Source of the DNA: Actinophytocola sp050699935
GTDB taxonomy: Bacteria > Actinomycetota > Actinomycetes > Mycobacteriales > Pseudonocardiaceae
Direction of reading: 5' to 3'
NCBI RefSeq assembly: GCF_050699935.1
Contig: NZ_JBOHGB010000020.1
Coordinates: forward strand, 4,132-68,131
DNA length: 64,000 nucleotides
The first letter of the stretch is position 1. Each line of letters opens with the position of its first letter. This document shows, piece after piece, positions 1-8,492 of this stretch. The notes under the pieces were generated by a model that searched no databases, was not told the origin of the DNA, and worked only from the letters and a program-made list of their open reading frames with translations. A program made the position numbers and the translations under genes.

Positions 1-46
1 TTCTCGCTCGCTTCATGGTGCTCTCGTTTCTCAGCAGGGATGAGAG

Positions 47-62
47 GTGAGAGCGCTCTCAC
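47..62. promoter_or_regulatory. LacI-type operator candidate, perfect 16-bp palindrome
   Basis: The sequence GTGAGAGCGCTCTCAC is a perfect inverted repeat with a central CG. This layout is typical of LacI/GalR-family operators of actinomycete sugar-uptake genes. It lies 75 bp before the chosen start of the MBL-fold gene and may instead serve a gene left of the window. The regulator is not visible here. Confidence 0.5.
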
Positions 63-95
63 GGTTCACCGTGGTACGTCCGACACGACCGCGTC

Positions 96-111
96 AAGGG
101 TCTAGACCAAA
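96..111. promoter_or_regulatory. DasR-like (dre) operator candidate
   Basis: The core GGTCTAGACC at 99-108, followed by A, is identical to the core of the DasR responsive element (known consensus ACTGGTCTAGACCACT). The outer positions match only partly: 12 of 16 by eye. It lies 25 bp before the start codon of the MBL-fold gene. DasR is a GntR/HutC-family regulator of aminosugar metabolism, and a related HutC regulator could also use this core. Confidence 0.45.
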
Positions 112-136
112 TTTCGTCGGTCCTAGGGTGTGCGAC

Positions 137-1078
137 ATGAGCACGACCGCGCACGACGTCACCTCCCCCGGCCCGCCGCGCGTGGAGGAGGTGAGCGACG
201 GCGTGTTCGCCTACCTCCAGCCGGACGGCACCTGGTGGATCAACAACACCGGCTTCCTCGCCGGCACGCGCGGGGTGGTCAGCGTGGACGCGTGCTCGAC
301 CGAGCGGCGCACCCGCGCCTACCTCGCGGCGATCCGCCGGGTCACGCCGCGGCCGGTGCGCACGCTGGTGAACACCCACCACCACGGCGACCACACGTTC
401 GGCAACTTCCTGTTCCCCGGCGCGACGATCGTGGCGCACGAGGGCACCCGCGACAGCGTGCTCGCCTTCGGCCCGCCGATCGACGAGCCGATATGGAACA
501 AGGTCGACTGGGGCGCGGTGGAGATCGAGCCGCCCTTCCTCACCTACCCCGAGGGCGTCACCGTCTGGGTCGACGACCTGCGCTGCGAGGTCCGGCACGT
601 CGGCACGCCCGCGCACACGACGAACGACTCGATCCTGTGGATCCCCGAGCGCGGCGTCCTGTTCTGCGGTGACCTGCTCTTCAACGGGGGCACGCCGTTC
701 CTGATGCAGGGCTCGGTCGCGGGCGCGATCTCGGTGCTCACCGACGTCGTGAAGCCATTGGGCGCCACGACGATCGTGCCCGGCCACGGTCCGGTCGCCG
801 GCCCGGACCTGATCGACCATGTGCTGGGGTACCTGCGGTTCGTGCAGGACAGCGCGCGGGCCGGGAAGGCCGCGGGGCTCGCGCCGCTGGAGGTGGCGCG
901 CGAGCTCGACCTCGGTGCGTACGCCGGGCTGTCCGACCCCGAGCGGATCGTCGGCGACCTGCACCGCGCGTATGCCGAGGTGGACGGGGCCGCGCCGGGC
1001 GTGCGGCTCGACTCCATCGCGATGCTGCGGGACATGGTGGCCTACAACGGCGGAAAGCCGTTGTCCTGCCTGGCATAG
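137..1078 (+). CDS. MBL-fold metallo-hydrolase
   Basis: This is a 313-residue member of the metallo-beta-lactamase superfamily, predicted to be a soluble hydrolase with a dinuclear metal site. The metal motif HHHGDH is near residues 75-80, a further ligand Asp is in FCGDLLF, and a C-terminal His is in PGHGP. The reading frame is open back to position 47, but ATG at 137 is preferred because it begins just before the conserved N-terminal strands (VEEVSDGVFAYLQPDGTW). A GTG start at 47 would sit inside the palindrome. Two operator-like palindromes lie upstream. The substrate cannot be told; relatives include glyoxalase II-like and SDS hydrolase-like enzymes. Confidence 0.85.
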   Translation: MSTTAHDVTSPGPPRVEEVSDGVFAYLQPDGTWWINNTGFLAGTRGVVSVDACSTERRTRAYLAAIRRVTPRPVRTLVNTHHHGDHTFGNFLFPGATIVAHEGTRDSVLAFGPPIDEPIWNKVDWGAVEIEPPFLTYPEGVTVWVDDLRCEVRHVGTPAHTTNDSILWIPERGVLFCGDLLFNGGTPFLMQGSVAGAISVLTDVVKPLGATTIVPGHGPVAGPDLIDHVLGYLRFVQDSARAGKAAGLAPLEVARELDLGAYAGLSDPERIVGDLHRAYAEVDGAAPGVRLDSIAMLRDMVAYNGGKPLSCLA

Positions 1079-1166
1079 CGCGAACCCTGTATCTTGGTGT
1101 CCTCCAAGGCAGGTGGTGGACCGGGTGACCGAAACGCACCGGGGGGCGAACCAGGAGGCCGACCCG

Positions 1167-4100
1167 ATGGTCGGCCGCGCCGTGCGGCTGTTCGAGTTCC
1201 TCGGCCGAACCCAGCAGCTGCGCAACCTCCCGCCGCGAACGGTCGAGGGCTACCGCTCGGTGCTCTGGCTCGACGAGCTCCCCGACCACCCGGCCGTCAC
1301 CGCCGCGCACCGCGGCGAGCCCGGGCTCGACGACCCGATCCTCACCGTCGACCGGGTCGCGCGCGTCGAGCCGCCGCCGCCCGATGGGTTCAACCTGGAC
1401 CGCTGGGACGACCCCGACCTGCCCCCGGTGCCGCCCGAGGATCCGGTCCTGCGCGAGCGGTTCGACGAGTGGCTCGTCGACTGGCGGGAGTGGGCCGATC
1501 GGGAGCGTCGCGACCGGCCGGTTCGTGCCTGGTACGGCCAGCTGTTCGCCACCTACGTCGCGGCCACCGGCAACCCCGAGGAGCTGGAGCTGGTCGTCGG
1601 CGTCGGCTGCCTCGCGTGGGCGCCGCCCGGCCACCCCGAGGTGCGCCGGCACGTGCTCACCGCGCCCGTGACGATCACCCTCGACGACGACACCGGGCGG
1701 CTCGCCGTGTGCCGGGTGGAGTCGGTCGACGTGGCGGACGTCGAGCTGGACATGCTCGACCCGGGCGTGATCCCGAACCCGCGGCACGCCAACGAGATCC
1801 GCACTCAAGCCCGCGAGTTCGCCGGCCACCCGCTGGACCGCACGGAGGCCGGCGCGCTCGTCCGCCGCGTGGTGCACACGCTCGACGCCGCCGGCGAGTA
1901 CCGCGACGCCGACTCGGTGCCCGCGGCGGCGGACCACGCGGTGGCGGCGTTCGCGCCGGCGGTCATCCTGCGCCGACGCTCGCAGCAGGGCCTGGTGGAG
2001 ATCTTCTCGACGATCGTCGACCAGCTCACCGAGTCCGGCGAGGTGCCCGACGGGCTGCGCCCGCTCGTGGACCCGGACCACCACCCCGCCCCACGAGCCG
2101 CCGCCCCCGCCGGTGACGGCACAACGGGCGCGATGGTGCGGGTGGACGACGACGAGTTCCTGCCGCTGCCCGTCAACGACACGCAGCTGCGGATCATCCG
2201 GCAGGTCGACACCCAGGCACAGACCCTCGTACAGGGCCCGCCGGGCACCGGCAAGACGCACACCGCCGCCGCGCTGCTCTCGCACCTGCTGGCGCAGGGC
2301 AAGCGGGTCCTGGTCACCGCGCACACGGACCGGGCGCTGCGCGAGGTGCGCGACAAGCTGCCGGCCGCGATCAAGCCGCTGTCGGTCGGCGTCGTGGGCA
2401 CGTCGCGGGAGGACATGTCCGACCTCAAGGTGGCCGTCGAGCGGATCGCCGCGGCGGCCACCGAGCACGACGAGGCCGTGGCCGCGCGGACCGTGCGCGG
2501 CTGCCTCGACGAGATCGAGCGGCTCCGCGGCCGCCGCGAGGACCTGCACGAGCAGCTCGTCGCGGCCCGCGAGGACGAGGTCCGCGAGCACTCCCACGCC
2601 GGCTACCACGGCACGCTCGCGGCGATCGCGCGAGCGCTGGAGGCGCGGCGCGAGCGGTTCGGCTGGCTCGCCGAGCACGTGGACGTCCGACCCGACGAGG
2701 CGCCGCCGCTGACCGGTGACGAGCTCGTCGAGTGGCGTGAGCTGCTGCGTGACAAGGCGCTGTCGTCCGACGAGCTCGAGGCCGGCGGCCGGCTCGTCGA
2801 CCTGACCACGGTGCCCGAGTCTCCCCAATTCGCCGACCTGGTGGCCGCCGAGGAGGCCGCGGCAGCCGCCGACCAGGAGCGCGACCCGGAGAAGGGCCAC
2901 CTGGCGTTCGACGCGATCCGCCGGATCGACGCGGCCGCGCGCGAGCAGCTGCGCCGGCGGCTGAGCGAGCTGGCCGACGAGGCGGACGACCTGGCACGGC
3001 GCCGCGAGACGTGGATGAACGACGCGCTCGGCGACATCCGGTCCGGCCGCGGGCGGGCGTGGCACGGCCGGGCGCAGCAGATCGGCGCGCTGGTGGCCCA
3101 GGCGAACCAGCTCGTGGCGCAGCTTGGTCCACTCACGACGGTCGAAGTGGACGGTAACGCGACGCTGCTCGTGCCGCCCGCCCAGCAGCTGGGTGCCCAC
3201 CTCGGCGGCGGCGCGCTGAAGACCGGGCCGGACGGCATGCCGAAGCTCGGCGCGCTCACCCCGCGGCCGGTCAAGCAGGCACAGGCGCTGTTCGCGCAGG
3301 TGCGGGTGGACGGGCTGCCGCCGACCAACGCCGGGCAGGTGGCCGCGTTCCTGGTGTGGGCGGAGCTGACGAAGGTCCTCGCCGCGCTCGACCGGTCGTG
3401 GCCGGCCGGGGTGGCGGTGTCGGGCGGGTCGGTGCACGAGCGGGTCCAGTGGCACAGCACGGAGCTGGACCAGCTGCACCGGGTGCTGCGGCTGTCGGAG
3501 GCGCTGGAGACCGAGCAACGCCTGCTGGCCGAGGCCGGACTGCCGCGTCCCGATTGGACGGACCTGGACGCGGTGCGCGCGTACGTGAAGCTGGTCGACG
3601 TGGCCGCGGCGGCGGACGCGCACGCGGCGGCGACCGTGCCGCTGCACCGGATCGAGGCCACGCTGTCGGTCGCGGCCGGGCACGCGGACGCGGCGCCGTG
3701 CGTGCGGGCCCTGCGCGATGCGGCCCGCCGGCGCGACCCGGACTCGTACGCGTTGGCGCACAAGCGATTGGAGCGGTTGCACGAGGTGCGCCGGCTGGTG
3801 GGGCGGCGCGACGAGCTCGCGGCCCGCGTGCCCTCGCGGCTGCGGACCGCGATCGAGGCGACCGCCGACGAGTCCACCTGGGATGGTCGGCTGCCGTCGT
3901 TCGCCGAGGCGTGGGCGTGGGCGGCGACCGGCTCGTGGGTGCTCGACCAGGGCGCCGCGGACGTGAACGCGCTGCAGGCGGAGATCGGGCTGACCGAGCA
4001 GCGGATCCGCGGCGAGGTCGAGACGCTGGCGGCGACGCGGGCGTGGGGGCACGCGGTGTCGCCGGACCGGCTGACCGGGCAGGCGCGGGCGAACCTGGAG

Positions 4101-5489
4101 CACTACGCGTACCTGGTACGGCGACTGGGCAAGGGCACCGGTCGGTACGCGCCGCAGCGGCGGGTCGAGGTGCGCCAGGCGATGGACCGCTGCCGGCCGG
4201 CCGTGCCGGTGTGGATCATGCCGGTGTACCGGATCGCGGAGCAGCTGGCGATCCGCCCGGGCATGTTCGACGTGGTGATCGTCGACGAGGCGTCACAGGC
4301 CGGGCTGGAGGCGACGTTCCTGCAGTACCTGGCCCCGCGGATGGTCGTGATCGGGGACGACAAGCAGGTGTCGCCGTCCGCCGTCGGCGTGGACCAGCAG
4401 CAGCTGCGCGACCTCGCCGGCCAGTACCTCGCGGACGACCCGTACCGGTCCGCGTGGCAGGACCCGCAGCGCAGCCTGTTCGACGAGGCGAAGATGCGCT
4501 ACCGCGGGCTGCTCACGCTGACCGAGCACCGGCGGTGCGTGCCGGAGATCATCGCGTTCTCCAACCGGGTCGCGTACGAGCCGGACGGGATCCGGCTGGT
4601 GCCGGTGCGCCAGTACGGTGCCGACCGGTTGGAGCCGATCCGCCCGGTGTACCTGCCGGACGGGCACGTGGTGGGCACGACGAACAAGGTCAACCCGGTC
4701 GAGGTCGAGGCGGTCGCGGAGGCGCTGGAGAAGTGCATCGCCGACCCGCGCTACGACGGGCTGACGTTCGGCGTGATCTCGCTGCTGGGCACCGCGCAGG
4801 CGAAGGCGATCGAGCGGCGGCTGCTGGAGCGGATCACGCCGGAGGAGTGGGCGGCGCGGCGGATCCAGTGCGGTGACTCGGCGGACTTCCAGGGTGCCGA
4901 GCGGGACGTGATGTTCCTGTCGATGGTGGCGGCCGGGCCCACGCAGGTGCCGCTGACGCGGGAGCTGTTCGTGCAGCGGTACAACGTCGCGGCGTCGCGG
5001 GCGCGGGACCAGATGTGGTTGTTCCACTCGATCCCGCCGGGGGCGCTGGACAACGCGGAGGACATGCGGTTCCAGCTGCTGGACCACTGCTACGGGGTGG
5101 TCGCGACGCCCGCGGACTCGTTCCTGAGCCTGCCGTCGCCTCCGGACACCCTCGTGGAGCCGTTCGACTCGCTGTTCGTCCAGCACGTGGCGAACCGGCT
5201 GGTGGAGCTGGGGTATTCGGTGGTGCCGCGGTACTCGGTGGACTCGGTGGTTCTGGATCTGGTGGTCGTCGGCGCCCGGTCCCGCCTGGCCGTCCTGTGC
5301 GAGGGCGACGAGTGGCGGGGCGCGGCCGCGTACGAGCGCGAGCTGGCGCGGCACCGGGACCTCGAGCGGTGCGGGTGGCGGTTCTTCCGGGTCCGGGCGT
5401 CCTCGTTCTACGTCTCGCCCTCGGCGGTGCTGGACCGGCTCGTCGCGACGCTGGGTCAGCTGGACATCCAGCCCCGCGCACACCACTAG
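1167..5489 (+). CDS. Superfamily 1 DNA/RNA helicase with C-terminal Vsr/DUF559-like nuclease domain
   Basis: This is a large protein of 1440 residues. Walker A GPPGTGKT lies near residue 357, Walker B VIVDEASQ near 1037, motif III-like GDDKQVSP about 25 residues later, motif V near 1240 (DFQGAERD), and motif VI NVAASRARDQ near 1273. A long insertion rich in Leu/Glu/Arg (about residues 440-1000) separates the two RecA lobes, as in DNA2/NAM7-like (COG1112) helicases. The last 110 residues (LVELGYSVVPRYSVDSVVLDLVV, then CEGDEW and RDLERCGWRFFRVRASSFY) have the alternating pattern of a Vsr/DUF559-type restriction-endonuclease fold. ATG at 1167 is chosen because AGGAGG sits 8 bases before it; GTG at 1125 is an in-frame alternative. 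Similar helicase-nuclease fusions occur in anti-phage systems, but a role in repair or RNA metabolism is equally possible. Confidence 0.85.
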   Translation: MVGRAVRLFEFLGRTQQLRNLPPRTVEGYRSVLWLDELPDHPAVTAAHRGEPGLDDPILTVDRVARVEPPPPDGFNLDRWDDPDLPPVPPEDPVLRERFDEWLVDWREWADRERRDRPVRAWYGQLFATYVAATGNPEELELVVGVGCLAWAPPGHPEVRRHVLTAPVTITLDDDTGRLAVCRVESVDVADVELDMLDPGVIPNPRHANEIRTQAREFAGHPLDRTEAGALVRRVVHTLDAAGEYRDADSVPAAADHAVAAFAPAVILRRRSQQGLVEIFSTIVDQLTESGEVPDGLRPLVDPDHHPAPRAAAPAGDGTTGAMVRVDDDEFLPLPVNDTQLRIIRQVDTQAQTLVQGPPGTGKTHTAAALLSHLLAQGKRVLVTAHTDRALREVRDKLPAAIKPLSVGVVGTSREDMSDLKVAVERIAAAATEHDEAVAARTVRGCLDEIERLRGRREDLHEQLVAAREDEVREHSHAGYHGTLAAIARALEARRERFGWLAEHVDVRPDEAPPLTGDELVEWRELLRDKALSSDELEAGGRLVDLTTVPESPQFADLVAAEEAAAAADQERDPEKGHLAFDAIRRIDAAAREQLRRRLSELADEADDLARRRETWMNDALGDIRSGRGRAWHGRAQQIGALVAQANQLVAQLGPLTTVEVDGNATLLVPPAQQLGAHLGGGALKTGPDGMPKLGALTPRPVKQAQALFAQVRVDGLPPTNAGQVAAFLVWAELTKVLAALDRSWPAGVAVSGGSVHERVQWHSTELDQLHRVLRLSEALETEQRLLAEAGLPRPDWTDLDAVRAYVKLVDVAAAADAHAAATVPLHRIEATLSVAAGHADAAPCVRALRDAARRRDPDSYALAHKRLERLHEVRRLVGRRDELAARVPSRLRTAIEATADESTWDGRLPSFAEAWAWAATGSWVLDQGAADVNALQAEIGLTEQRIRGEVETLAATRAWGHAVSPDRLTGQARANLEHYAYLVRRLGKGTGRYAPQRRVEVRQAMDRCRPAVPVWIMPVYRIAEQLAIRPGMFDVVIVDEASQAGLEATFLQYLAPRMVVIGDDKQVSPSAVGVDQQQLRDLAGQYLADDPYRSAWQDPQRSLFDEAKMRYRGLLTLTEHRRCVPEIIAFSNRVAYEPDGIRLVPVRQYGADRLEPIRPVYLPDGHVVGTTNKVNPVEVEAVAEALEKCIADPRYDGLTFGVISLLGTAQAKAIERRLLERITPEEWAARRIQCGDSADFQGAERDVMFLSMVAAGPTQVPLTRELFVQRYNVAASRARDQMWLFHSIPPGALDNAEDMRFQLLDHCYGVVATPADSFLSLPSPPDTLVEPFDSLFVQHVANRLVELGYSVVPRYSVDSVVLDLVVVGARSRLAVLCEGDEWRGAAAYERELARHRDLERCGWRFFRVRASSFYVSPSAVLDRLVATLGQLDIQPRAHH

Positions 5490-5582
5490 TCCGCCAGACG
5501 TGCCCTAGGGGCGACCCGGAATCTTCCCGGATCTGTGCCGTTCGCCCTGTCCAGCGGCGTGGTGCGGGGTGACCCTGGGAGT

Positions 5583-5903
5583 ATGAGTCACGAGTTGAGC
5601 AGCGCGGACCTGCGGGCCATCGCACAACTGGCCGACGACCCGGCGCGCCGCTACGAGCTGTCCGCGGAGATCACGATCATCGTCCACGACCTGGACGCGC
5701 TCCGGGCGGCGGCCAAACGGGCGTTCGACCACGGCCGCTTCGCGAGCGAGGCCGAACGCACCCGGGCCTGGCAAGCGATCGAGAACAACCCGACCGGCCT
5801 GATCTCGCAGGCGATCGACTTCGCCCGCCTGACCGAGGACATCCCCGGCATCCTGGGCCACACCGCCGACTGGCGGGTCCGCCCCGCCACCGACGCCCCC
5901 TGA
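5583..5903 (+). CDS. Small hypothetical protein, 106 residues
   Basis: This is a compact, mostly alpha-helical, charged protein beginning MSHELSSADLRAIAQ, with no signal peptide, membrane segment or recognised motif. GC bias at third positions fits a real gene. The frame stays open to 5535, but ATG at 5583 gives the more plausible N-terminus. A strong ribosome-binding site is not evident, so translation may be leaderless or weak. It lies 93 bp after the helicase and could be a small partner of it. I do not recognise the family. Confidence 0.6.
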   Translation: MSHELSSADLRAIAQLADDPARRYELSAEITIIVHDLDALRAAAKRAFDHGRFASEAERTRAWQAIENNPTGLISQAIDFARLTEDIPGILGHTADWRVRPATDAP

Positions 5904-5985
5904 CCACGGTGAACGGCGCCACTCGCCGCCGGAACCTGTCCACAGCCCAACCCGCACACCCCGAAACCGTCGGCCCTCGCCGATA

Positions 5986-6096
5986 CGCTGGAAAACGGGG
6001 CCCCCGCGCCGGCCGGGGTTGTCCACAGAGCTTGGTCGGCGGAGCAGGAATTGTCGGTGCCCGCTGGAAGAATGGATGCCGGGGGCCGGAGGCCAG
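5986..6096 (+). repeat. Dispersed repeat R3, copy A
   Basis: The element runs from CGCTGGAAAACGGGG through GGGGTTGTCCACA to CCGGGGGCCGGAGGCCA. The same blocks in the same order and spacing occur, inverted, at 44946-45060, and partly at 53903-53975 inside the PKS gene. It fills most of the 247-bp gap between the small unknown gene and the IclR gene. No coding role is apparent here. Confidence 0.75.
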
Positions 6097-6150
6097 CACC
6101 CACCCGATCCCGGCGAGACGACATTCCGCGCCCGTGACCCGCGCAGGCGG

Positions 6151-6930
6151 TCAGGTGCGGCGGGTGCGGGCGGGTAGGTCCGCCTCCACGCGGGCGGCCG
6201 CCTTCAGCAGCGGAGGCAGCAGGTCGCGGCGCATGGCCTCCAGGGACGTGCGGCTCGCGTGGGCCGAGACGTTCACGGCGGCCACGACCTTGCCCGTCCG
6301 GTCGCGGATGGGGACCGCCAGGGCACGCAGGCCCTCCTCCAGCTCCTGGTTCACCAGCGCCCATCCCTGGCCGCGCACCCGCGCGAGCTCGCCGCGCAGT
6401 GCCGCCACCGACGACACCGTCCGGGCCGTCAGCCGCTCGAGCCGCACCGACGACAGGTACGCCGCCAACTCCGGCTCCGGCAGGCCGGCCAGCAGGACGC
6501 GACCCATCGACGTCGCGTACGCCGGGAAGCGGGTGCCCACGCTGATCGACACCGTCATGATCCGGCTCACCGGCACCCGCGCCACGTACACGACGTCCTG
6601 ACCGTCCAGCACGGACACCGACGACGACTCGTTCACCTCGCCGACCAGCGCCTCCAAGTGCGGCTCCGCCACGTCCGGCAGCGACAGGCTCGACAGGTAC
6701 GCATACCCCAGCTCCAGCACCTTCGCCGTCAGCGAGAAGAATCGACCGTCGGACCGGACGTACCCGAGCGACGCGAGCGTCAGCAGGAACCGGCGGGCGA
6801 CGGCCCGCGTCACGCCCGTCGACGCGGCGACCTCACTCAGCGTCAGCTCCGGATGCTCGTGGTCGAAGGCACGGATCACCGACAGCCCACGCTCGAGCGA
6901 CTGCACGAAGTCCGACCCGCTCCCCGCCAC
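6151..6930 (-). CDS. IclR-family transcriptional regulator (PcaR/PobR type)
   Basis: This 259-residue regulator has an N-terminal winged helix-turn-helix (FVQSLERGLSVIRAF, then LTLSEVAASTGVTRAVARR) and a C-terminal IclR effector domain ending RTSLEAMRRDLLPPLL. The subgroup controls beta-ketoadipate pathway genes in actinomycetes and pseudomonads and senses aromatic ring-cleavage intermediates. GTG at 6930 is chosen because GAGGAG lies 6 bases before it. An earlier ATG at 6978 would overlap pcaG. The gene follows pcaG by 16 bp on the same strand, so it is probably the last gene of the pca operon and its local regulator. Confidence 0.88.
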   Translation of the reverse strand: MAGSGSDFVQSLERGLSVIRAFDHEHPELTLSEVAASTGVTRAVARRFLLTLASLGYVRSDGRFFSLTAKVLELGYAYLSSLSLPDVAEPHLEALVGEVNESSSVSVLDGQDVVYVARVPVSRIMTVSISVGTRFPAYATSMGRVLLAGLPEPELAAYLSSVRLERLTARTVSSVAALRGELARVRGQGWALVNQELEEGLRALAVPIRDRTGKVVAAVNVSAHASRTSLEAMRRDLLPPLLKAAARVEADLPARTRRT

Positions 6931-6946
6931 GACACGCTCCTCACAG

Positions 6947-7492
6947 CTAGACACTGAAGAAGACTGTCTCACGCTCACCCTGGAGCCGGATGTCGAACGC
7001 GTACCCGTCGTCGGTCAACCTGGCCACCAGGGTGCTGCGTCCGGGCTCCGGAATGGACGAAAGTACCGGATCGTCTACGTTGGACGGCTCATCCGGAAGG
7101 TACACCCGGGTCACCACCCGGTCGAGCAGGCCACGGGCGAACACGGACAGGTCGATGTGCGGCGCCTGCGACCGGCCGTCCGCCCCGGGCACCCGCCCCG
7201 GCTTGACCGTGCGAACCTCCCAGCGGCCCTCGTCGTCGGTGGCGCACCGCCCGAAGCCGCGGAAGCCCGGCACGGCCCCGCGAGGGTCGTCCGGGTGGTC
7301 GAAACGGCCGTCGGGTGCGGCCTGCCAGCTCTCGACCAGCGCGTCCGGAACCGGCTCACCCGCACCGTCGAACACCCGCCCGCGCAGCCAGAACGCGCCC
7401 GGCGCGTCCGCGGCCACCACGAACGGGCCGTCCGCCCAGGTGAGCGCGTGCGCGAAGAACGGCCCGACGGTCTGCGAAGGCGTGAGGTCCAT
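6947..7492 (-). CDS. pcaG: Protocatechuate 3,4-dioxygenase alpha subunit
   Basis: This 181-residue subunit has the intradiol dioxygenase fold: TPSQTVGPFF at the N-terminus, then RGRVFDGAGEPVPDALVESWQ, then the C-terminal jelly-roll strands. With PcaH it opens the ring of protocatechuate to 3-carboxy-cis,cis-muconate. As in other alpha subunits, the iron-binding Tyr/His set is incomplete, since catalysis sits in the beta subunit. The start codon overlaps the pcaH stop codon (TGATG), indicating translational coupling and equal amounts of the two chains. Confidence 0.95.
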   Translation of the reverse strand: MDLTPSQTVGPFFAHALTWADGPFVVAADAPGAFWLRGRVFDGAGEPVPDALVESWQAAPDGRFDHPDDPRGAVPGFRGFGRCATDDEGRWEVRTVKPGRVPGADGRSQAPHIDLSVFARGLLDRVVTRVYLPDEPSNVDDPVLSSIPEPGRSTLVARLTDDGYAFDIRLQGERETVFFSV

Positions 7493-8193
7493 CAGGACTC
7501 CATGGGTGTCTGGTCCCGCCCGCGCAGGACGATGTCGAACCGGTACGCGAGCGCCCACTCCGGCACGGTCTCCGACAGGTCGAACGACGAGACCATCCGG
7601 GCGCGGGCGCCCGACGGAACCGCGTTGAAGATCGGATCCTGGTAGAACAGCGGGTCCCCGGGGAAGTACATCTGCGTCACCAGCCGCTGCACGAACGCCC
7701 GGCCGAACAGCGAGAAGTGGATGTGCTGGGCCCGCCAGGCGTTCTCGTGGTTGCGCCACGGGTAGGCACCCGGCTTCAGCGTGACGAACCGGTAGTGCCC
7801 GGTCGAGTCGGTCATGCAGCGGCCCACGCCGGTGAAGTTCGGGTCGAGCGGCGCCGGATGCTGGTCGCGCGCGTGCGAGTACCGGCCGGCCGAGTTCGCC
7901 TGCCACAGCTCCACGAGCGTGTCCGGCACGGCGCGGTCGTCGCTGTCGAGGACCCGGCCGTGCACGATGATCCGCTCGCCCAGCGGCTCCCCGTTGTGCT
8001 GCCTGGTGAGGTCGCTGTCCGTGGCCAGGACGCGGCCCTCCCCCAGCAGCGGGCCGGTGAGCTCGGTGAGCGAGTGCGGCAGCCGCACCGGCTCGCGGGT
8101 CGGCGCGCGCAGCACCGTCGAGCCGTACTCCGGGGACAGCAGCGGCGGGTGCGTGCCACCGGGATCGCGCCGGTAGCCCGGCACTGTGTTCAT
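7492..8193 (-). CDS. pcaH: Protocatechuate 3,4-dioxygenase beta subunit
   Basis: This 233-residue catalytic subunit binds non-haem Fe(III). The ligand residues are visible: Tyr in GAYPW, His-x-His in QHIHFSLFG, and a Tyr in AGRYSH. The N-terminal PPLLSPEYGSTVLRAP segment is typical of PcaH. The ATG at 8193 abuts repeat R1, whose GGAG-rich strand provides the only ribosome-binding sequence (CGGAGCGAACC before the ATG). It works in the protocatechuate branch of the beta-ketoadipate pathway, fed here by pobA. The genes for the next steps (pcaB, pcaC/D) are not in the window. Confidence 0.95.
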   Translation of the reverse strand: MNTVPGYRRDPGGTHPPLLSPEYGSTVLRAPTREPVRLPHSLTELTGPLLGEGRVLATDSDLTRQHNGEPLGERIIVHGRVLDSDDRAVPDTLVELWQANSAGRYSHARDQHPAPLDPNFTGVGRCMTDSTGHYRFVTLKPGAYPWRNHENAWRAQHIHFSLFGRAFVQRLVTQMYFPGDPLFYQDPIFNAVPSGARARMVSSFDLSETVPEWALAYRFDIVLRGRDQTPMES

Positions 8194-8484
8194 GGTTCGC
8201 TCCGCTCCTCCGCTACTCGCCGTCTTCCTCCGTGCGATGCTCGGCGCTGGCGCGCCCGCGCTTCTCCGCGGAGCGGAGCTTGCGGAGCGACCGTGTCTCC
8301 GTCCAGACGGCGAACGCTCCGTCACTCCCGCTCACAGTGTTGAATGGTTCGCTCCGCTCCTCCGCTACCCGCCGTCTTCCCTCCTCACGTACTCGGCGCT
8401 CACGCGCCCGCGCGCGATCGTCAGTCCAGACGACGAACACTCCATCACTCCCACTCACAGTGTTGAATGGTTCGCTCCGCTCAC
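8188..8484 (-). repeat. Tandem repeat R1: two units plus a partial third
   Basis: On the plus strand TGTTGAATGGTTCGCTCC starts units at 8338 and 8461, and a variant (TGTTCATGGTTCGC) starts one at 8188. The units are about 150 bp and 123 bp and share CCGTCTTCC, CTCGGCGCT, CAGTCCAGACG and CACTCACAG-like blocks. The run fills the whole gap between pcaH and the CoA-transferase gene. A short open frame through it (8213-8458, minus) just reads the repeat and is not called as a gene. An inverted copy lies at 11217-11350 and a short copy at 62829-62850. Confidence 0.85.
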
Positions 8485-8492
8485 GACATCCG

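Noticed and set aside
738..4103. A 1121-codon open frame on the minus strand opposite the helicase gene
   Set aside because: It is Arg/Gly/Pro/His-rich with no motif and mirrors third-position GC of the true gene; it is an antisense artefact of high GC.
8213..8458. Short open frame on the minus strand (SGSDGVFVVWTDDR...)
   Set aside because: It merely reads through the R1 repeat units; related frames appear wherever R1 occurs, so it is not counted as a gene.
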